This document shows, piece after piece, positions 21,663 to 34,497 of a DNA stretch of 64,000 bases. The stretch comes from Hyaloperonospora brassicae (Eukaryota; Oomycota; Peronosporomycetes; Peronosporales; Peronosporaceae), in NCBI GenBank assembly GCA_947650285.1, contig CANTFL010000378.1, positions 62,001 through 126,000 on the forward strand, in the 5' to 3' direction. The notes below the pieces were generated by a model. It saw nothing but the letters and a program-made list of their open reading frames with translations. It did no database searches and was not told where the DNA came from. The position numbers were made by a program, and so were the translations under genes. Each line of letters begins with the position of its first letter. Within the stretch, counting starts at the first letter, position 1.

Positions 21663-24600
21663 CTTAAAGGTTACACGATTTTTAATAATCAAACTAAAGC
21701 GAGAAATCGTTTAGGATTGGCATACTCGCTATAGGTGTCAACAATGAGTGTTTGGTGCTCCAATACTCGCTGGTGATGCTTAAATTGCCATAAACACTAC
21801 TTATCGATTTGTTAAATAAGATCGTCATCGAAATCAGGACTATTTTATACGGGTGAGACGATTGAACTTAGTGTGTCGATCGCGATAGGCGACGAAGACG
21901 TAGGGGTCAATTTAATTGTTAGATTTGATTTAATTCTTAACGTCTTAGGTAGATAATAATGACAATAGGTCGGTCACCACGATCGCATCAGTTTTATTCA
22001 TGAATTCTTCAGGTTGTTTGAATTCATCCTACATATATTTAGGCGCAATTAGAGGTCCTTTGGTATAGTAAACAAGTAATTTCTCGAAAAACATATCGCG
22101 CTCTCTCATATGCACGATCGACAAAGTAAAGGTAAAGATGATCACAATTTTATCGTCGCACATGTTAAGTTGATGTAAAATGGCTGATGGAATCGAATTA
22201 TCTACCTCGAGGCGTATATAATGTCATTGTTGACATGATCTCATTTAGCTATTTGCAAACGGCTATGAAGGCATGATCGTGTCGAAGACGTTATCACATA
22301 AAGACTAAATTAAGTTGATGAAACGAATAAGTGAGATGCAGTGTCGCGGGAGAACAAGATTGTGTTGAGCGGTGTATGTTATTCACTCGTTTTGCGATCT
22401 TCGATTCGTGATTGCAATAGGCAATTGGCGACCCGCGGTACGCGATATGCATTCAATGATGTGTTCCCCACACGTCAATTCGCGATCTGATATTCGAAAT
22501 GGCGATATGCGATCAGAGTTTAATTATTTATTCTGCACACTTTAATACTTGATCTACTATACATGTTCGGTGGTAAGAATTACACACTTTTATTCATACT
22601 CCGCGGTAGATTGGTGCAAGAGTTACACCACGTAGCACACGGGGGGGGAGCTTCGGCGATCGACGACACGTTGAACTAAATTTAAGATTAATACTTTGTG
22701 CTTATTTATGGTAATATTAAATAATCATACAAGAGCGTATATTATAACCCTAAGCTTACGGGTGACCTCTTTTTTGGGGAGCATTATTGACAACCCGACG
22801 TTAAAAAGGCGCAGACTTTGTTTAAGTGATAATTCTGGACTGTTTCAATATATTGAATGACTCATTAGACAACCCCTCCGCCCAATGTGTCAGACGCAGC
22901 AACACCGCAATTGACAAGGCGCGACATCTCGTGACGGCTCAAGGTACTAAAAGGAAAACGATCGAGCATATGCGTTTTGAAATAGGCAGTCTCGTCGAAA
23001 TCGGGTGAAACGCGAACATCATGATACCATTATACCCGTGGTTGCGTGAAAATTGCTACGTGATCACATCTTTCATTTCGGAAATACAATTGAGATTTTT
23101 ATTTGAATGAGTTGAACTAGAAGAATTTTTACCACCTATTACGGTTGCTTACTGGAAAAGGAACGAGCACGTAAACAAAGTACTAATCCAATAGGAAGAT
23201 GTATCGGCGCCGGAGGTGAGAATATTGACCCAATACTTGCGATTGTTTTTCCAACATAATTTAATATAACCGAGTGGGGCTTATAGATCTTAAGCAGCGA
23301 GTCGGCATCTGGTGAGAACAGATATTACTACACGCGGCGATAAAGGTTCTTGTAAGTCGTGCAAAGTCCAAAAACTATTGCGGTGCTATATTACTCGATG
23401 CTTGCCGTACTGGATGCGGCTATTGGCTAGAGAATGAAGAAAATTACACATTCACGTTAGAATTTGCTAGTTGACACGATAGTCGACCGCCGGTCACATG
23501 ATTAAGTTTTTCTTAAATCTAATAATAGTTGACTAATGATTTATTACAACCAGACAATTGACCTTACACGGTCTACAAAAGACAGGCGAAATAATCTGCC
23601 GAGCCCATCCACTCATATTGAAGGCCAAATTTGGTTGCCTTGATGCATTTTCAGCTTGTGTTGTCCGTGTGTCGACTTAGATTAAGTCGAGGGTCTATAT
23701 ATTTAATTTAAGCGGCTTTGATTTGATGCTGCGCTTGTTCGTCGAAATCTCTAGAGGGGGCGAAAAATGCGTTAAATCGATCGAAAGCCGTATTCGGCGC
23801 AAATATTCTTTATTAGTGTCGCAAGATCCGATTATCGAGACGCAATACTAGCGCAGGTTATAAATATTCTGCTAAATGTTTAACAGGTTCCCCAATGTCT
23901 CATAAAAATGCCAACCGCATGCTTTTCGGGGTCAGCCAATAGCCTAAAGCGCTATATATCTTAAAATGACATTTGCAGAAAGGGCCCCGCATGCGCCTTC
24001 AGGCTATGAAATATACAAGACGATCTGTGTAAGCTTTTTACATGCGCAGTGTAGCTTGAAGAAAGTCATTTAATTCGACTATTTCATAATGATTATTGAC
24101 GCAATAAAATAATAATTAATTACAACTATATACATATTTCTATATTTTGACGAAACTACACTTATCCACCCACGGAATAAATTCACGGCTGATGTGGGAG
24201 ATACGATCGATGCAAAAAGTGGTGAATAGGGGAATCCATTTTCGCAATAATGTCAATTACAAGCAAATGCATGGTGTTTCAAATTTAGTGGAAACGGACA
24301 TAATTGCAAAGGAGACACAAATAAAGATCCGCCTATCGGTCGAGGCACCAAATTTTCATTATTAGGAGATGCTAATGTAGGCAATTTCCTATCGTCAACA
24401 GAGATGGTCGGATCCTAAGAAGTACCATCGAAATATGAATTCAACTTATACTTAAGGTCCCCCGTCCACGTGTATGATGTCGGTATAGCCATGAAGTGGT
24501 CCTATATATTTGAACCCCTGGATGCGCTGAGTAAACAGATCTATATACGATCTATCAGTTCGGATGACGGCTGAGGAGAAGTCGTTTAGAGCAATCTATG

Positions 24601-27600
24601 GATTGCTGATCATGCCAAAATCGTTGTCTTTAGATTCCTGCCTGGTTAGCTAATGTCGCACGATATATATGAAAAAGGGACCAAAGCTGTCAAAAATATA
24701 TTAAATTTGAAGTTGACTGTGCCTATAATTGGATACCACATTTTGAAAGAATAACACTTTAAATTAATTTATATAATCGATCGAGTCTACTTGATCGTCA
24801 TAAGTCAGGGCACTGATGGAATCGTCGGGCTCCATCGATTAACATGCATCACAGTAGAATATTTGTCGCTATTTTAGAGAAAAATATTAGTTTGTGGTAC
24901 AATGAAGTATTTAAGTAGATAAAAATGCTTTTGACAGGATTTGAATGCTGCATTATATGATCGTGCTGGGCCACGTATACATAATTAAAATTGAGATTCG
25001 GGGATCATGATCGGAATTGAAATGAGTCATATCTGGCTTGAAATGTTTAAAATGATCGTAGGTCATCTTTGCACTACAAAGACAATCTACGATTATTTGG
25101 ATACAGAAGACATGTGGTAGACAATCCTGACATAGAGAAATGCTTTAATCCAGATTTATAACTTTTTATGATGGCTTCTGATATATTCAATTAATTAATA
25201 ACGACACGTGTCGACTTGTGTATCGGGTCGATTAAATTGCTTTAAGCAAAAAAGCAAATTCATTTTAATTTAATTTTTTATTTGAACTCTTCTGCCTGAA
25301 ATTAAATAGCTTGATGAAGTCTTTAAATTACGTCCAGAAGCAGCTGTAATGTAAAAGAGATGACTTAAAGAGATTGTACGGAACAATCCTTTATAAGCCG
25401 AGGATGCAAGTGTCTTAAACGTGAATATAGCAGTCACATCAGAATTAGGATGGCTCATTCCGAGCACTCACACGTATAACTATTTTCTTTTTAAGATTAC
25501 TGCACGATGGCCTACAATCTTCATCAAATCGAACACTATAAGATTTTACATGATTAAGTACAAATCGCTTCATAGACAAGCACACACGGTAAGAAACGAA
25601 AAAAATGCGCAAGAATCATAACACTTTGAATTGCTAGTTGTCCGTGCACCAGCAGAGAGATGTGATAGCAACTTCAATTTTAGCGAGTCCCACTCCAATA
25701 CAAGATAATTATTAGACTTTTTTAACTTGGAGTGATTCCAAACCATTTTTTCCACTATTACAGATGTAACTGTTGCAAGGAGAACCTTCACCTCGTACAA
25801 GCTTTTAACAGTCGGCGTATTAAACTAGACGATCATCTAGCGACTGGCGTAGTATTATATTTTTATCGCTCAACAGCTACTTAAGGTACGAAGTGACATG
25901 TATCATGTCAACTAGATCTTTGCGTTTAAACGGTAATAAGATTGGCCAAAACGATGGCTTTTTATCTAAATCATAAAATTTAAGATCTACATGTTCATAT
26001 TTAATTCTATTGCTTGCGCTTGATGAGATTACGTCATCATAAAGGTCCGTTATACACAATTAATCTATGCTGAAGACAAATATCTATAATAGACCTGAAT
26101 CGCACATACTGATATGTGATCAGTCAGGATACCCGACCATGCCAAGCCCAACCGTTTCTATGTAAATAAGCCTTGTTTTGATAATTTAACATCGTAGGAC
26201 CCGCGATACGCACATTCTTGGCCGACAGACGGTCTTTTTGATGTTGTATATGTAACAACAGAGTTGAGACACGACACTTATAGACGAAGGATTCTGTCTT
26301 TCGACAACGTTTACAATTTTGAGATGTTTTCAATGCTTAAGAGAGGGTACTTGTCTTGCATTGCATGTAACAAACATTTTTCAAGTTTGGGCTTCCAACG
26401 TCTTTCAATTTATGGAAGATAGTCGGAAAAATTAGTTGAAGACTGTCGCAAACAAAAGTGTCCACTTTCATATAATCGTTCGTTATAGCTTATCAAGTTT
26501 AACAAAGAAAGGATATTTCTTGACTGGGATTAACTGCAAGACAAGTCTCCGAAAAAAACAAGAAATGTTACTGTGTAACTGAGCCACTTAAGCATCTATG
26601 CATCACAAGACATATCGAAAATGCTTCGAACAAACCTGTGTATTAATTTTACCCTGTCCAATTTACTAATCTTGTCACGAACCCCAAAATCAGCTCGTGG
26701 CGCCCCAAACGTCCGCCTTGCTTTGTACTCAATGATCTTAAACAAATAATGCTAATGGGTCGCGAAGCTTAATCCGTAAGATCAATCGTTCGATTGCACA
26801 GCCATCTTACATTGGGTGTTAGCAACTTGCCTTGTTTCAACGACGTCGTGAAAAGCCCTTAACGCGACGTTTGACTCGATTAAACGACGGAACAGGATTT
26901 CATCCTCGTCTCCCTTCTACTTAAGCGTTTCAGTCTTCAACTTTTTGGTTCGATGCACATTAGTCAACCCGAACGTATCAGCACCAAACTAGAGCTATCT
27001 GAATATCTATCTCTATTGGCCACCGGGTTCTCTCAACCCTTTGTCTTGTTTATATCCTTAATTGTAAAGCAAAGGTATTTACTCCTTTTCAACACCAAGT
27101 TCGTTCTAGATTAATTTGCCGAAAACGTCGTGCTAATGAGCTATGTTAAAACATAGGTATACAACTGATTGCTTAGTCACGTAATTTTGAGCTAAATAGC
27201 AAATAGCTTAGTATGAAATATCATATTACGCGGGTTGATGCGGCGCGTGAGGTTGAATCTTTCTTCTTCTACCAACATTCATGTTGGGTAACGCAACGTG
27301 ATTTTTAAACAAATCCCGAAGTTCTTCGAAGTGTAATGGAGGTCTTAACTTTCCAGGTAACTGATACGCCCTTCTACCGTAACGCTACCAATGTTTGCAA
27401 ATCTATTAACCCAAGTTCATGAAGCGTACAGAATATGTAAGGAATATAAGCAAAGGTAGCTCAGAACAGAATGTAATACCTTTTTATATTAGAAGTGGTA
27501 AGCTCCGATGAAAGGGTCTCAAATCCGTAAAACAATAGATCAAAACACACACGTATTAGTCAGAAGCGAACTCGCCGTTGCACATTTTTAGCAGTAACAG

Positions 27601-29204
27601 GTGGTTATTTCAAAACAATATCGTTGTCTATGGTACCCAAAAGTGAAGGGGTGCCAAATATTACGTCCGAAGGTAGTATATTAGTAAAATCGACTCGCTG
27701 AGCTAGTATAACATATTTGATTCTACCGGATAAGATAAAATCAATAATATACGTGCCATTGACACATATCAGGCTAAACCCGTTCCAGATATCTTATATA
27801 TCATTCCGCTTACTATGGGTCACAATGGTGTGCAAAAATCGAAGTCTAAAAAACAAATCGATGGATGGTCACATAACAGAGTCAAAATGCTGTATTATTC
27901 GGTCTACATAGCTATAATTATAACTCTGTTGACCGAAATGTCTTTCTGCAGCGTCACCGCCCTAAACATGTTGTCCTTTGTAAGTTTTTATATGCAATGG
28001 CACGACCAGCTTCTTGTTCACGATGTTCAAGCTATACCTACATAATAGTTTAAAAAGGACAGCAGCAGAAGTTGTGGGTGTACTTTAAAAAGCGTTATTT
28101 TTTAAAACTAGTCGAGTACACATCAGGGCCACTCATATCGCACGTCCGTCTCCGATAGACTCAGAATGCACTGGTCGGAGCTGGAATATTAACCAAAAAC
28201 ATTGATCAGAACACTTCGTCGGTCAAAACATGTCCTGCACTAGTCATGTATAAAAATGTGGGAACATATGATACCACTGAGCTGGCCACCTTAAGTGAGT
28301 CCGTACCACTTAGTCGACTCGCACTCAAACCCGTCAGAGTCTCATACATCGACATAAGTGTCGGATCATTTTTTGCGCGACTTGTCAGAGGTACTGGATA
28401 GCGCTTTCAAAATATTTTTTTGTGTATCTTCGGTCATTTACACAGCGTCATGCAGGGGCAGAAACGGGCAGCAGCTATGCAACTCCAAGACGCTGACCGG
28501 TCTCGGCTAATTGATAAAGTGCGGTTTGCATGCATTTCTTAACCTATGTTCACGTGCAGAAGTCTATTAATGACGACATTTTTCAAGTTTAGTTGTAATA
28601 GCCCACGTCTAAGATGAAACCTGTCCATTATATTTGCAATATTAAATTCAAAAAGGGCTTATTAAAATTGATGTATGTGAGAAGAAAGTTGTGTACACAG
28701 CTACGATGAACTACAAATAGAGAATATCTCCAACGACAGCGGCTGGATACGATTAGTTATGTGGAAAGTGCTGTTGCGTTCGTGCTTCCAGAATCACCAA
28801 TATTTAACGGGGCACTAGTCATATGGTATAAGAACACCATTACCAAGTTAACTCTCACTGACACCAGTAAAGTTCCGTAGCCTGCTAGTTAAATGCTCTA
28901 ATCAGAAAACCGGGTAAACGACTAAGATAAATATATATCTTAGTAAATTAAAATTGGTATTTTAATACAATGAAGTCCAGCGGATCTCTGGATTGACATG
29001 ACTTGATAATAGTATTATGACTAAATTTTTGATTTCGTCCACTCACCAGCCATCGCTCAAGTCTAAACGCGATAGGTGGGTTAATATAAAATCAATAAAA
29101 ACCTATGATCAGGTCCTTACATCTCAACAATATTGCTGAATTTAGAGATTTTGCTACAAAAACTTTTTAACTTCTAATTCTTGTTTAAGATTTCTCACAC
29201 TCCT
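21663..29204. other. Long AT-rich stretch without an intact gene
   Basis: About 7.5 kb of low-GC DNA with only short frames on both strands. One coding-like remnant is at 22826-23175. A somewhat GC-richer stretch near 26640-27090 (starting TGTCACGAACCCC) has the look of an LTR but I found no partner for it in the window. No RNA gene, array or further repeat was recognised. Confidence 0.55.
22826..23175 (+). pseudogene. Unassigned coding-like remnant
   Basis: One plus-strand frame, interrupted only by isolated stops, reads ARHLVTAQGTKRKTIEHM, FEIGSLVEIG, then YPWLRENCYVITSFISEI, VELEEFLPPITVAYWKR and NEHVNKV. The amino-acid composition and the clustering of conserved-looking residues suggest a real protein that has decayed, perhaps the tail of a transposon polyprotein (the FEIGSLVEIG part resembles the start of an integrase C-terminal module). 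I cannot name the family. Confidence 0.3.
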
Positions 29205-29271
29205 TATTTACGTTACGGGGTAACCCGTTACAATTAAACCTACACGTGCAAGTTAAATCACGTTTGGTATA
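29205..29271. repeat. LTR-end-like palindromic scrap
   Basis: GTTACGGGGTAACCCGTTACA at 29212 onwards resembles the inverted terminus of element D's LTR (GTAACGGGTTATCCCGTTAC at 46604-46623). It directly precedes element C's left LTR and is probably a leftover LTR end. Confidence 0.35.
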
Positions 29272-29737
29272 TGTAACGGGGTACACTTCTTGCCAGATGA
29301 CTAACAAGACCTTATGTAGACTTATCACAAGGCTGCATGCTATTGAAGTCACGTACACGCGGAGATATAGCGCAATCGAAGCAAACAGAGCTCGAAGCCT
29401 CTGTCTGGGGAAAAGTAGAACTTCAAGATTGATATAGTAATTCATCTTATGTTTTTATCTGTCGTCTTATCTAAAATGGATTAATTTACAATCTCCTGTT
29501 CAGATATATTGCTCACCACTCATTGCTCACGCCCAGCAGCGATTGGTGGTTAATTTGAGTGATAAACTTGCATCAACCAAAAGTGGAGCATCCAAGAATA
29601 TTACCCTCGGACGTTATATTCCGCCAACATCACCTCTTTTAGAGTGGTGTTGATTGAGTATAATCTAAATAGATAAAACACCCAAAAATTGATACATTCG
29701 TGTCAATTTTTATGTAACACACTCTCTCCCCGTTACA
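29272..29737 (-). repeat. Element C 3' LTR
   Basis: TGTAACGGGG to CCCCGTTACA. Aligns with 38473-38932; shared blocks include CTTCTTGCCAGATGACTA, GCATCCAAGAATATTACCC and CCGCCAACATCACCTCTTTT. Confidence 0.85.
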
Positions 29738-29750
29738 TCCCCTCCCTTAA
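29738..29750 (-). promoter_or_regulatory. Element C polypurine tract
   Basis: On the minus strand TAAGGGAGGGGA abuts the 3' LTR, the expected position of the plus-strand primer. Confidence 0.7.
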
Positions 29751-29846
29751 GCATTCTTCAGTACAGCAAGTGATCAGACTGATTGGCTACAGAGTGACCA
29801 TTGTCGTGTAGCTCTGGGGACAGGGAACACTTGTTAGTTCCAACTA

Positions 29847-29862
29847 ACTCATTTTAAGTTTC
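29847..29862 (+). promoter_or_regulatory. Oomycete Inr-FPR-like core promoter before the antisense ORF
   Basis: ACTCATTTTAAGTTTC matches the oomycete initiator plus flanking promoter region consensus (GCTCATTYYNCAWTTT) at 12 of 16 positions, with the initiator half almost perfect. It lies only 5 bases before the antisense ATG at 29868, inside element C, and points away from gag-pol. The short leader is unusual and lowers confidence. Confidence 0.45.
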
Positions 29863-29867
29863 ATCGA

Positions 29868-30491
29868 ATGACGAGATCGTCTATGCGCTTCGCGAATAAA
29901 GCCGCGACTGACACGACCGCATTGATGCAAGCAGCCGGCGAGCAAGCATCAGCAGCTAGTGATCCGTCGCCTGCTGATGCTATTAGAAAGACTCCAACAC
30001 CAGATGTTTAAGGTTCACAAAGTCATCCACGTGCAGCTTCTTTGTCCGCAACTTAAGCTGTGGGTGGTAGTCCAATGGACATCGATACCAGAATAAAGCT
30101 TATGTTTTTGGGCGATTGGGACCTTCCGTCCGACTCAAAGTCGGCCGCAAAGCCCATCCTTGAGACTGTGGGTACAGACGCGACGAAAGCTTTGTCTCGT
30201 GGTAGTTTCGACAAGACAATTTGAAATAAGGTATTCGGCTCATCCGACGAGTCTTTGCACTCATAGCGAGGACCGGGCCGATCGCGCTCGCATCCATACA
30301 ATTCGAGTGCACAAGAGGAGGACAGTAGTCATCGTGATGATACAGATGAATCTTTGCGGATTCATCGTAGCCGCATCAATCCCAGTAATTGCTGTGATCG
30401 CAGTGTTCGTAGAGACACTACGCGAAAGGATCAGGATCGCAAAGTGTTGCGATCTGCTTCTGAAAAAAGCCATGGATGCCTCCCCTAAGTA
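29868..30491 (+). pseudogene. Antisense ORF of element C, N-terminal part
   Basis: From ATG 29868 the plus strand reads MTRSSMRFANKAATDTTALM, QAAGEQASAASDPSPADAIR, and after stops DIDTRIKLMFLGDWDLPSDS and a charged stretch with EEDSSHRDDTDESLRIHRSR and RRDTTRKDQDRKVLRS. The frames change at least twice. The strand is opposite to gag-pol and the start is just inside the 3' LTR, the same position as in elements A and B. The L-type LTR at 30641 cuts it off; a likely continuation is at 31955-32759. No family recognised. Confidence 0.45.
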
Positions 30492-30640
30492 ACCTCAGGG
30501 AGTATATGTCAAACCATTGGGGGTTATCGAATTTAATTATTCACCGATCAATACTTCGTACTCTTAACGCCAGTGTGAGTAAATATCAAACTAAACATGG
30601 ATATTACATCGATGTCTTCTTCAGACATCGATACATACAC

Positions 30641-31954
30641 AGTGGGGAGAAGCGCAAAGGAGTCTATATGAAAAGTGTGAATCGTGAAAATCAAATTGAA
30701 TGCGAATGCAATTCGATTGGAGGATCGCGCTCGGATATGGGCACGTTAGCACAGGAAATAGGATCAACAGACTGAGTAAAAGTAAACGACTGTTGAAGTT
30801 ATGCGGATTGATCTATTTGACGGGCAAGAAGGAGTATAGTCAAAGATCGATAATTGGTCGATCGTGACACATGATCAAGGGCTTGAATCACCAAGTTACA
30901 AGAGCCAAATCACTCTAGAGGTGAACAACATCTGGACTATTAGATCGAACATTAAAATGGATGATGGGTGAATATGGAAGCAGTCTAGTAGAGTCGATCG
31001 TCAGGGTCATCAAGTATGCGAAGTTTCAGAAGTGACGAAGATCCGATTGTGGATGCCCGATCAATGACACAACCGAAAAACCACGATCGATCCTAGGTAT
31101 GTACCGCTGGGTGGTGTGGTTACATGATTGGCTTGGACGCATAATTGGTGTGGATTCCATGTTTGGTTTGGGTCACATACCACGATCCACTACCCCGCCA
31201 TCCAATATACTCCGATCTACTACACCGCGGTCTACTATCCCGCAGTTCACTACCCCGCGATTATCTTCGAAGTTCCTGTTGTGAACCACATGATGCAAGA
31301 AGTGAATGACATAGACAGGCGATACGCAACAGAGATCTAGTGGACACATAAGCCTAGACATAGATTTTGGATTTGGTTGGTTGACATTAAACATAATTGA
31401 ATTCGCTACGAAAGACACGCATCGAATTCTCCCAAGCATTATCTTTGGCCTCTTGTCGAACACGGAGTGGTCCGGGTCTCTGCAAACTTTGCACTTAAGT
31501 TGTGCGGCCAGGCGGAACGTCAGTTTTATAACCCCCCCCCTCGAACTGCGATTTGCCGAACAAGACCTAACGGTTTACATTCAAGATGGCGAGATGGATA
31601 AAGTGGTCAGAAGGCTCGCACATTATGCATCTCCCTTGGACAGAAGCGACTCTGGCAGAGCGCCCAAGTATACACGCGATCTAGTGAAGCAATTTCACTT
31701 GATTCATACCCATGTTTGACCGGGTGAAGAATTTTCCACCCGATCACCCCTATCCGCAAAACGGTCTAGTCAGGCTTCAGCTCAAGTCCACCAAGAAAAT
31801 CGCAACCCGCCCCACCGACGGGTGCAAAATGTACGCAAGAAAACATAGAGCATGGAATCGTATTACCCCTCCGTTAGCCAGTCGCCCGGGCGCTGGTGAA
31901 GAGTCGGGGTCACACGGAATTTGTGATCACCACTCCACTGCAACACTTACCACA
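30641..31954 (+). repeat. L-family LTR inside element C
   Basis: Aligns with the solo LTR at 1851-3081 (inverted) and with element E's LTR. The start is near AGTGGGGAGAAGCG and the end at TTACCACA. It contains a short tandem array (31186-31262) of about seven CACTACCCCGCG-like units. Its orientation is opposite to element C's gag-pol, so it is an insertion rather than C's own LTR. The final 146 bases (from 31809) are nearly identical to the matching end of the LTR at 53522, whereas the rest is clearly diverged. Confidence 0.7.
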
Positions 31955-32759
31955 ATTGAAAAGAAGGTTTTCGTTGCAAGCTTCGAACTCGTTTACCTTC
32001 AGCATCGAAATTGTTGGTCGTGGTGCGTAGCTAAGCAAACTTACTTCAGCTCGCAATAGATTTGAGCAGAAGTCGATAACTGACGCATGGTTGAAATTGC
32101 ACCGATTGTCTCGAACGTTAGATTTACCTTACCTCTCGTAGGTAGAGAACTGCCAGGGTTGTGTTGACAACTCTGTTCGCACCCTTAGGGAGGCCTTCCT
32201 CTCTAATCGGTCGTATTGGCGGGTGCGCATCTCTTCCGAGATGCGCAGATCAATTGAGGCTTTACAATCCCTTTACGAACGTGCCGGGCGTTCGCCCGAC
32301 GAGGGCCCTTCATCCTCAAAGGATGTGTCTCGTCGTACTGTTCGACGAGACCGGGGACATTCATAATCAGCTGAGAGCGGAACTCCCAGCTGTTCCACGA
32401 GAGTGAATACCCCCGCAATTGGACGAGGTAAGTCGTCCTTGATCCGGAATGGTCACGTTCGTTCAAGATACGCTCCACAAGGAAGCATTGACCACCGTGT
32501 GAGTCCATCAAAATATGAGGAGGAGGAGGAGGAGGAAAACCCTCCTCCAAGTCGTTCGAATAACCACCTCGGCCAACATGAGATGGATCTCGCGATCTTT
32601 GAATTGCGCGAGGATTTGTATCACGAGCGAGACAGAAGCTACGCTCAGACCGATTTTGTGCGGAAATACCGCTAGGATCGTGAGGCTGAGCGTGAGAAGG
32701 ATCGTGCTGGTTATGCCCTCGCTCATCTCCAGGTCGAGCAGGATTTTTTCCCCTGATTG
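31955..32759 (+). pseudogene. Antisense ORF of element C, C-terminal part
   Basis: Plus-strand reading after the L-type LTR: NSVRTLREASLSNRSYWRVR, ISSEMRRSIEALQSLYERAG and SPDEGPSSSKDVSRRTVRRD, then a shifted frame with an EEEEEE run (a GAG microsatellite at 32518), HEMDLAIFELREDLYHERD, DREAEREKDRAGYALAHLQ and a stop at 32757-32759. The charged, heptad-like end overlaps the chromodomain codons on the minus strand. The identical copy in D is at 53315-52717. Position and style match the antisense ORFs of A and B. Confidence 0.45.
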
Positions 32760-33060
32760 AAGAGCTGGTGACACCTTGCAGGGAGATCTCTTAATTGCAT
32801 GGAGGGGTCTCTTCACTGCGCATCCATACTGATAGCCTAGGGGGCGAGCGCAATAATTCGACGGAGATTCTTGAACTTGGAGTTTACCTTGACCGTCGGA
32901 TGAGAGCTCGTACTGACAGTACGAGTGGAGACGCCTCACGTAAAACGTAGGATGCGTTCTCATCCTACGTGGCAGCATGATCGTGTATTCGTTGCCTTGA
33001 CGGCGCAACGCAAGAAAGAGACCGGTGTACTTGGGCGGTAGTTTACTGCTTCCCACGTTA
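32203..33060 (-). pseudogene. Element C integrase C-terminus and chromodomain
   Basis: 33056-32730 reads the integrase C-terminal module (LPPKYTGLFLALRRQG, EYTIMLPRRMRTHPTFYVRR). After a frameshift 32550-32203 reads a proline run, HGGQCFLVERILNERD, TYLVQLRGYSLSWNSWEFRS and a helix, a chromodomain. The aromatic W..W positions are kept. The strand opposite carries the antisense ORF. Confidence 0.82.
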
Positions 33061-33072
33061 ATTACTACATGT

Positions 33073-34488
33073 CTAGGTGGGCTTACCGTAGCAAGTAGAC
33101 TGAATCATCTTTAATAAATAAAAGGAAATTTGCCCTTCAATTCTTGACAGCTTCCCGTTTCTGCCGGTCCACCGCGTGAGCGATGAATTCCTACACGAAA
33201 CGGACCACTGCTTATCGAGCCAGCAGAAACCTTTTTGCTGACGAGACATTGTGTTGTTCCGTCCGCCTCGTGCGAACTGCAGAAAAAGTCTTTTCCTATT
33301 TCTGTTCATCATTTTCCTATTTCTGTTCATCAGCGAGTATGTCTTCATCCTCACTGAAATAGGCGTTGGCGATGCTGATAATACCAGCATCGTCATCATC
33401 ATCTGTATCAATAATAGCGTCATCGCTAATATTGAGGTGGTCTTCTTCATCGACGTCGACTTGATCGACATCGGCATCATACGTGACGACGTTTGCGTCG
33501 GCAGCATACGTGACGACGTTTGCGTCGGCACGTGATAAGCAAGAGCCAGAACTATTTTTGCTCGAGTGAGTCCCCCCTTAACCAAGAGTCACACTCTAAA
33601 AGGGTGGGCAGACGTGGATGGCGTATGCCAATCACGAAGAACGGTGTATGCTGGACTGAATTATTCACCGAATCAGTAAAGGCGGCTTCCACCATCGGTA
33701 GAAATTCACTCCAACTCGAGAACGAGTGGACAGATAATCGAAGTATCTATTTACGGACACGTTTCGAACGTTCCGTCCGAAAAAAATTAAGGGGAAAAGT
33801 CAGATGTGGACATTTTCAATTGTGTTCCGAGAGACACGAACACGAATTGCTAGAAGTCCACTTTAAACCGAGGGACACGGTCGGAAACGAGCTCACGGGA
33901 TTACCCGTGGAGTCGAAATATCGTGTCGACAAAGACACGAGCACAGCCCTGTGATGTGATCGACTAGGGTACTACAGCAAGAGGCACCATCTGGCCGAAA
34001 CGGTCAACGAACACAAGAATACTCTTATTCTTGTGGTCTTCTTCGGGGGAACCGAAGACAAAGATTATGGAAACGGATGACAGCACTCTGTCGGATCAGG
34101 TAGAAACTGTAAGGGTTCACGGGATTAAGGTCTAGGCTTCACCTATTGACAAATTCCGCAAGCGCGAATGTACTTGCTCACAAACGGATACTGGCGGGGC
34201 TAGTATAAGTCCCGACTTACCGTAGGGTAAATCTTTTTTTCCTCTACCACGATGGTCACCTGTCGGGGCATCGTGACACATATACATGATGCGCAAGCTT
34301 CATTTTTTATGAGCGGGGACGACGACACGAGTAGTGTTGCTGGCAACAACTATAAAGTACAGCGACCCGTTGCGTGTTGTGTGCCTATCCGATGGGGAAC
34401 GGTACAGAGCAAAAACGTCTTCCAAAGATATACGAGTTGAATTCGCCAGGTGATCCATTAGCCGCATAATCGCCTTAGCTTTCCGCAT
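33073..34488 (-). pseudogene. Element C integrase core, heavily decayed
   Basis: Fragments of an integrase survive in several frames between the RNase H end and the C-terminal module. Near 33700 the opposite of the D copy reads VEAAFNDSVNNSVQHTPFF, the conserved start of the region after the DDE core. An acidic insert (33290-33540) with a 27-bp tandem duplication and a run of aspartates follows. The HHCC region and DDE core can only be traced by resemblance to element B; many stops intervene. Confidence 0.7.
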
Positions 34489-34497
34489 AGGTCTTCC

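Noticed and set aside
26640..27090. LTR-like stretch starting TGTCACGAACCCC
   Set aside because: No second copy, primer-binding site or coding region was found, so it is only noted within the AT-rich region.
31381..31719. 112-codon plus frame conserved at 2196-2414 (inverted)
   Set aside because: Both lie inside L-type LTRs. Similarity reflects LTR homology, and the frame is not kept in the copies at 53522 and 57884.
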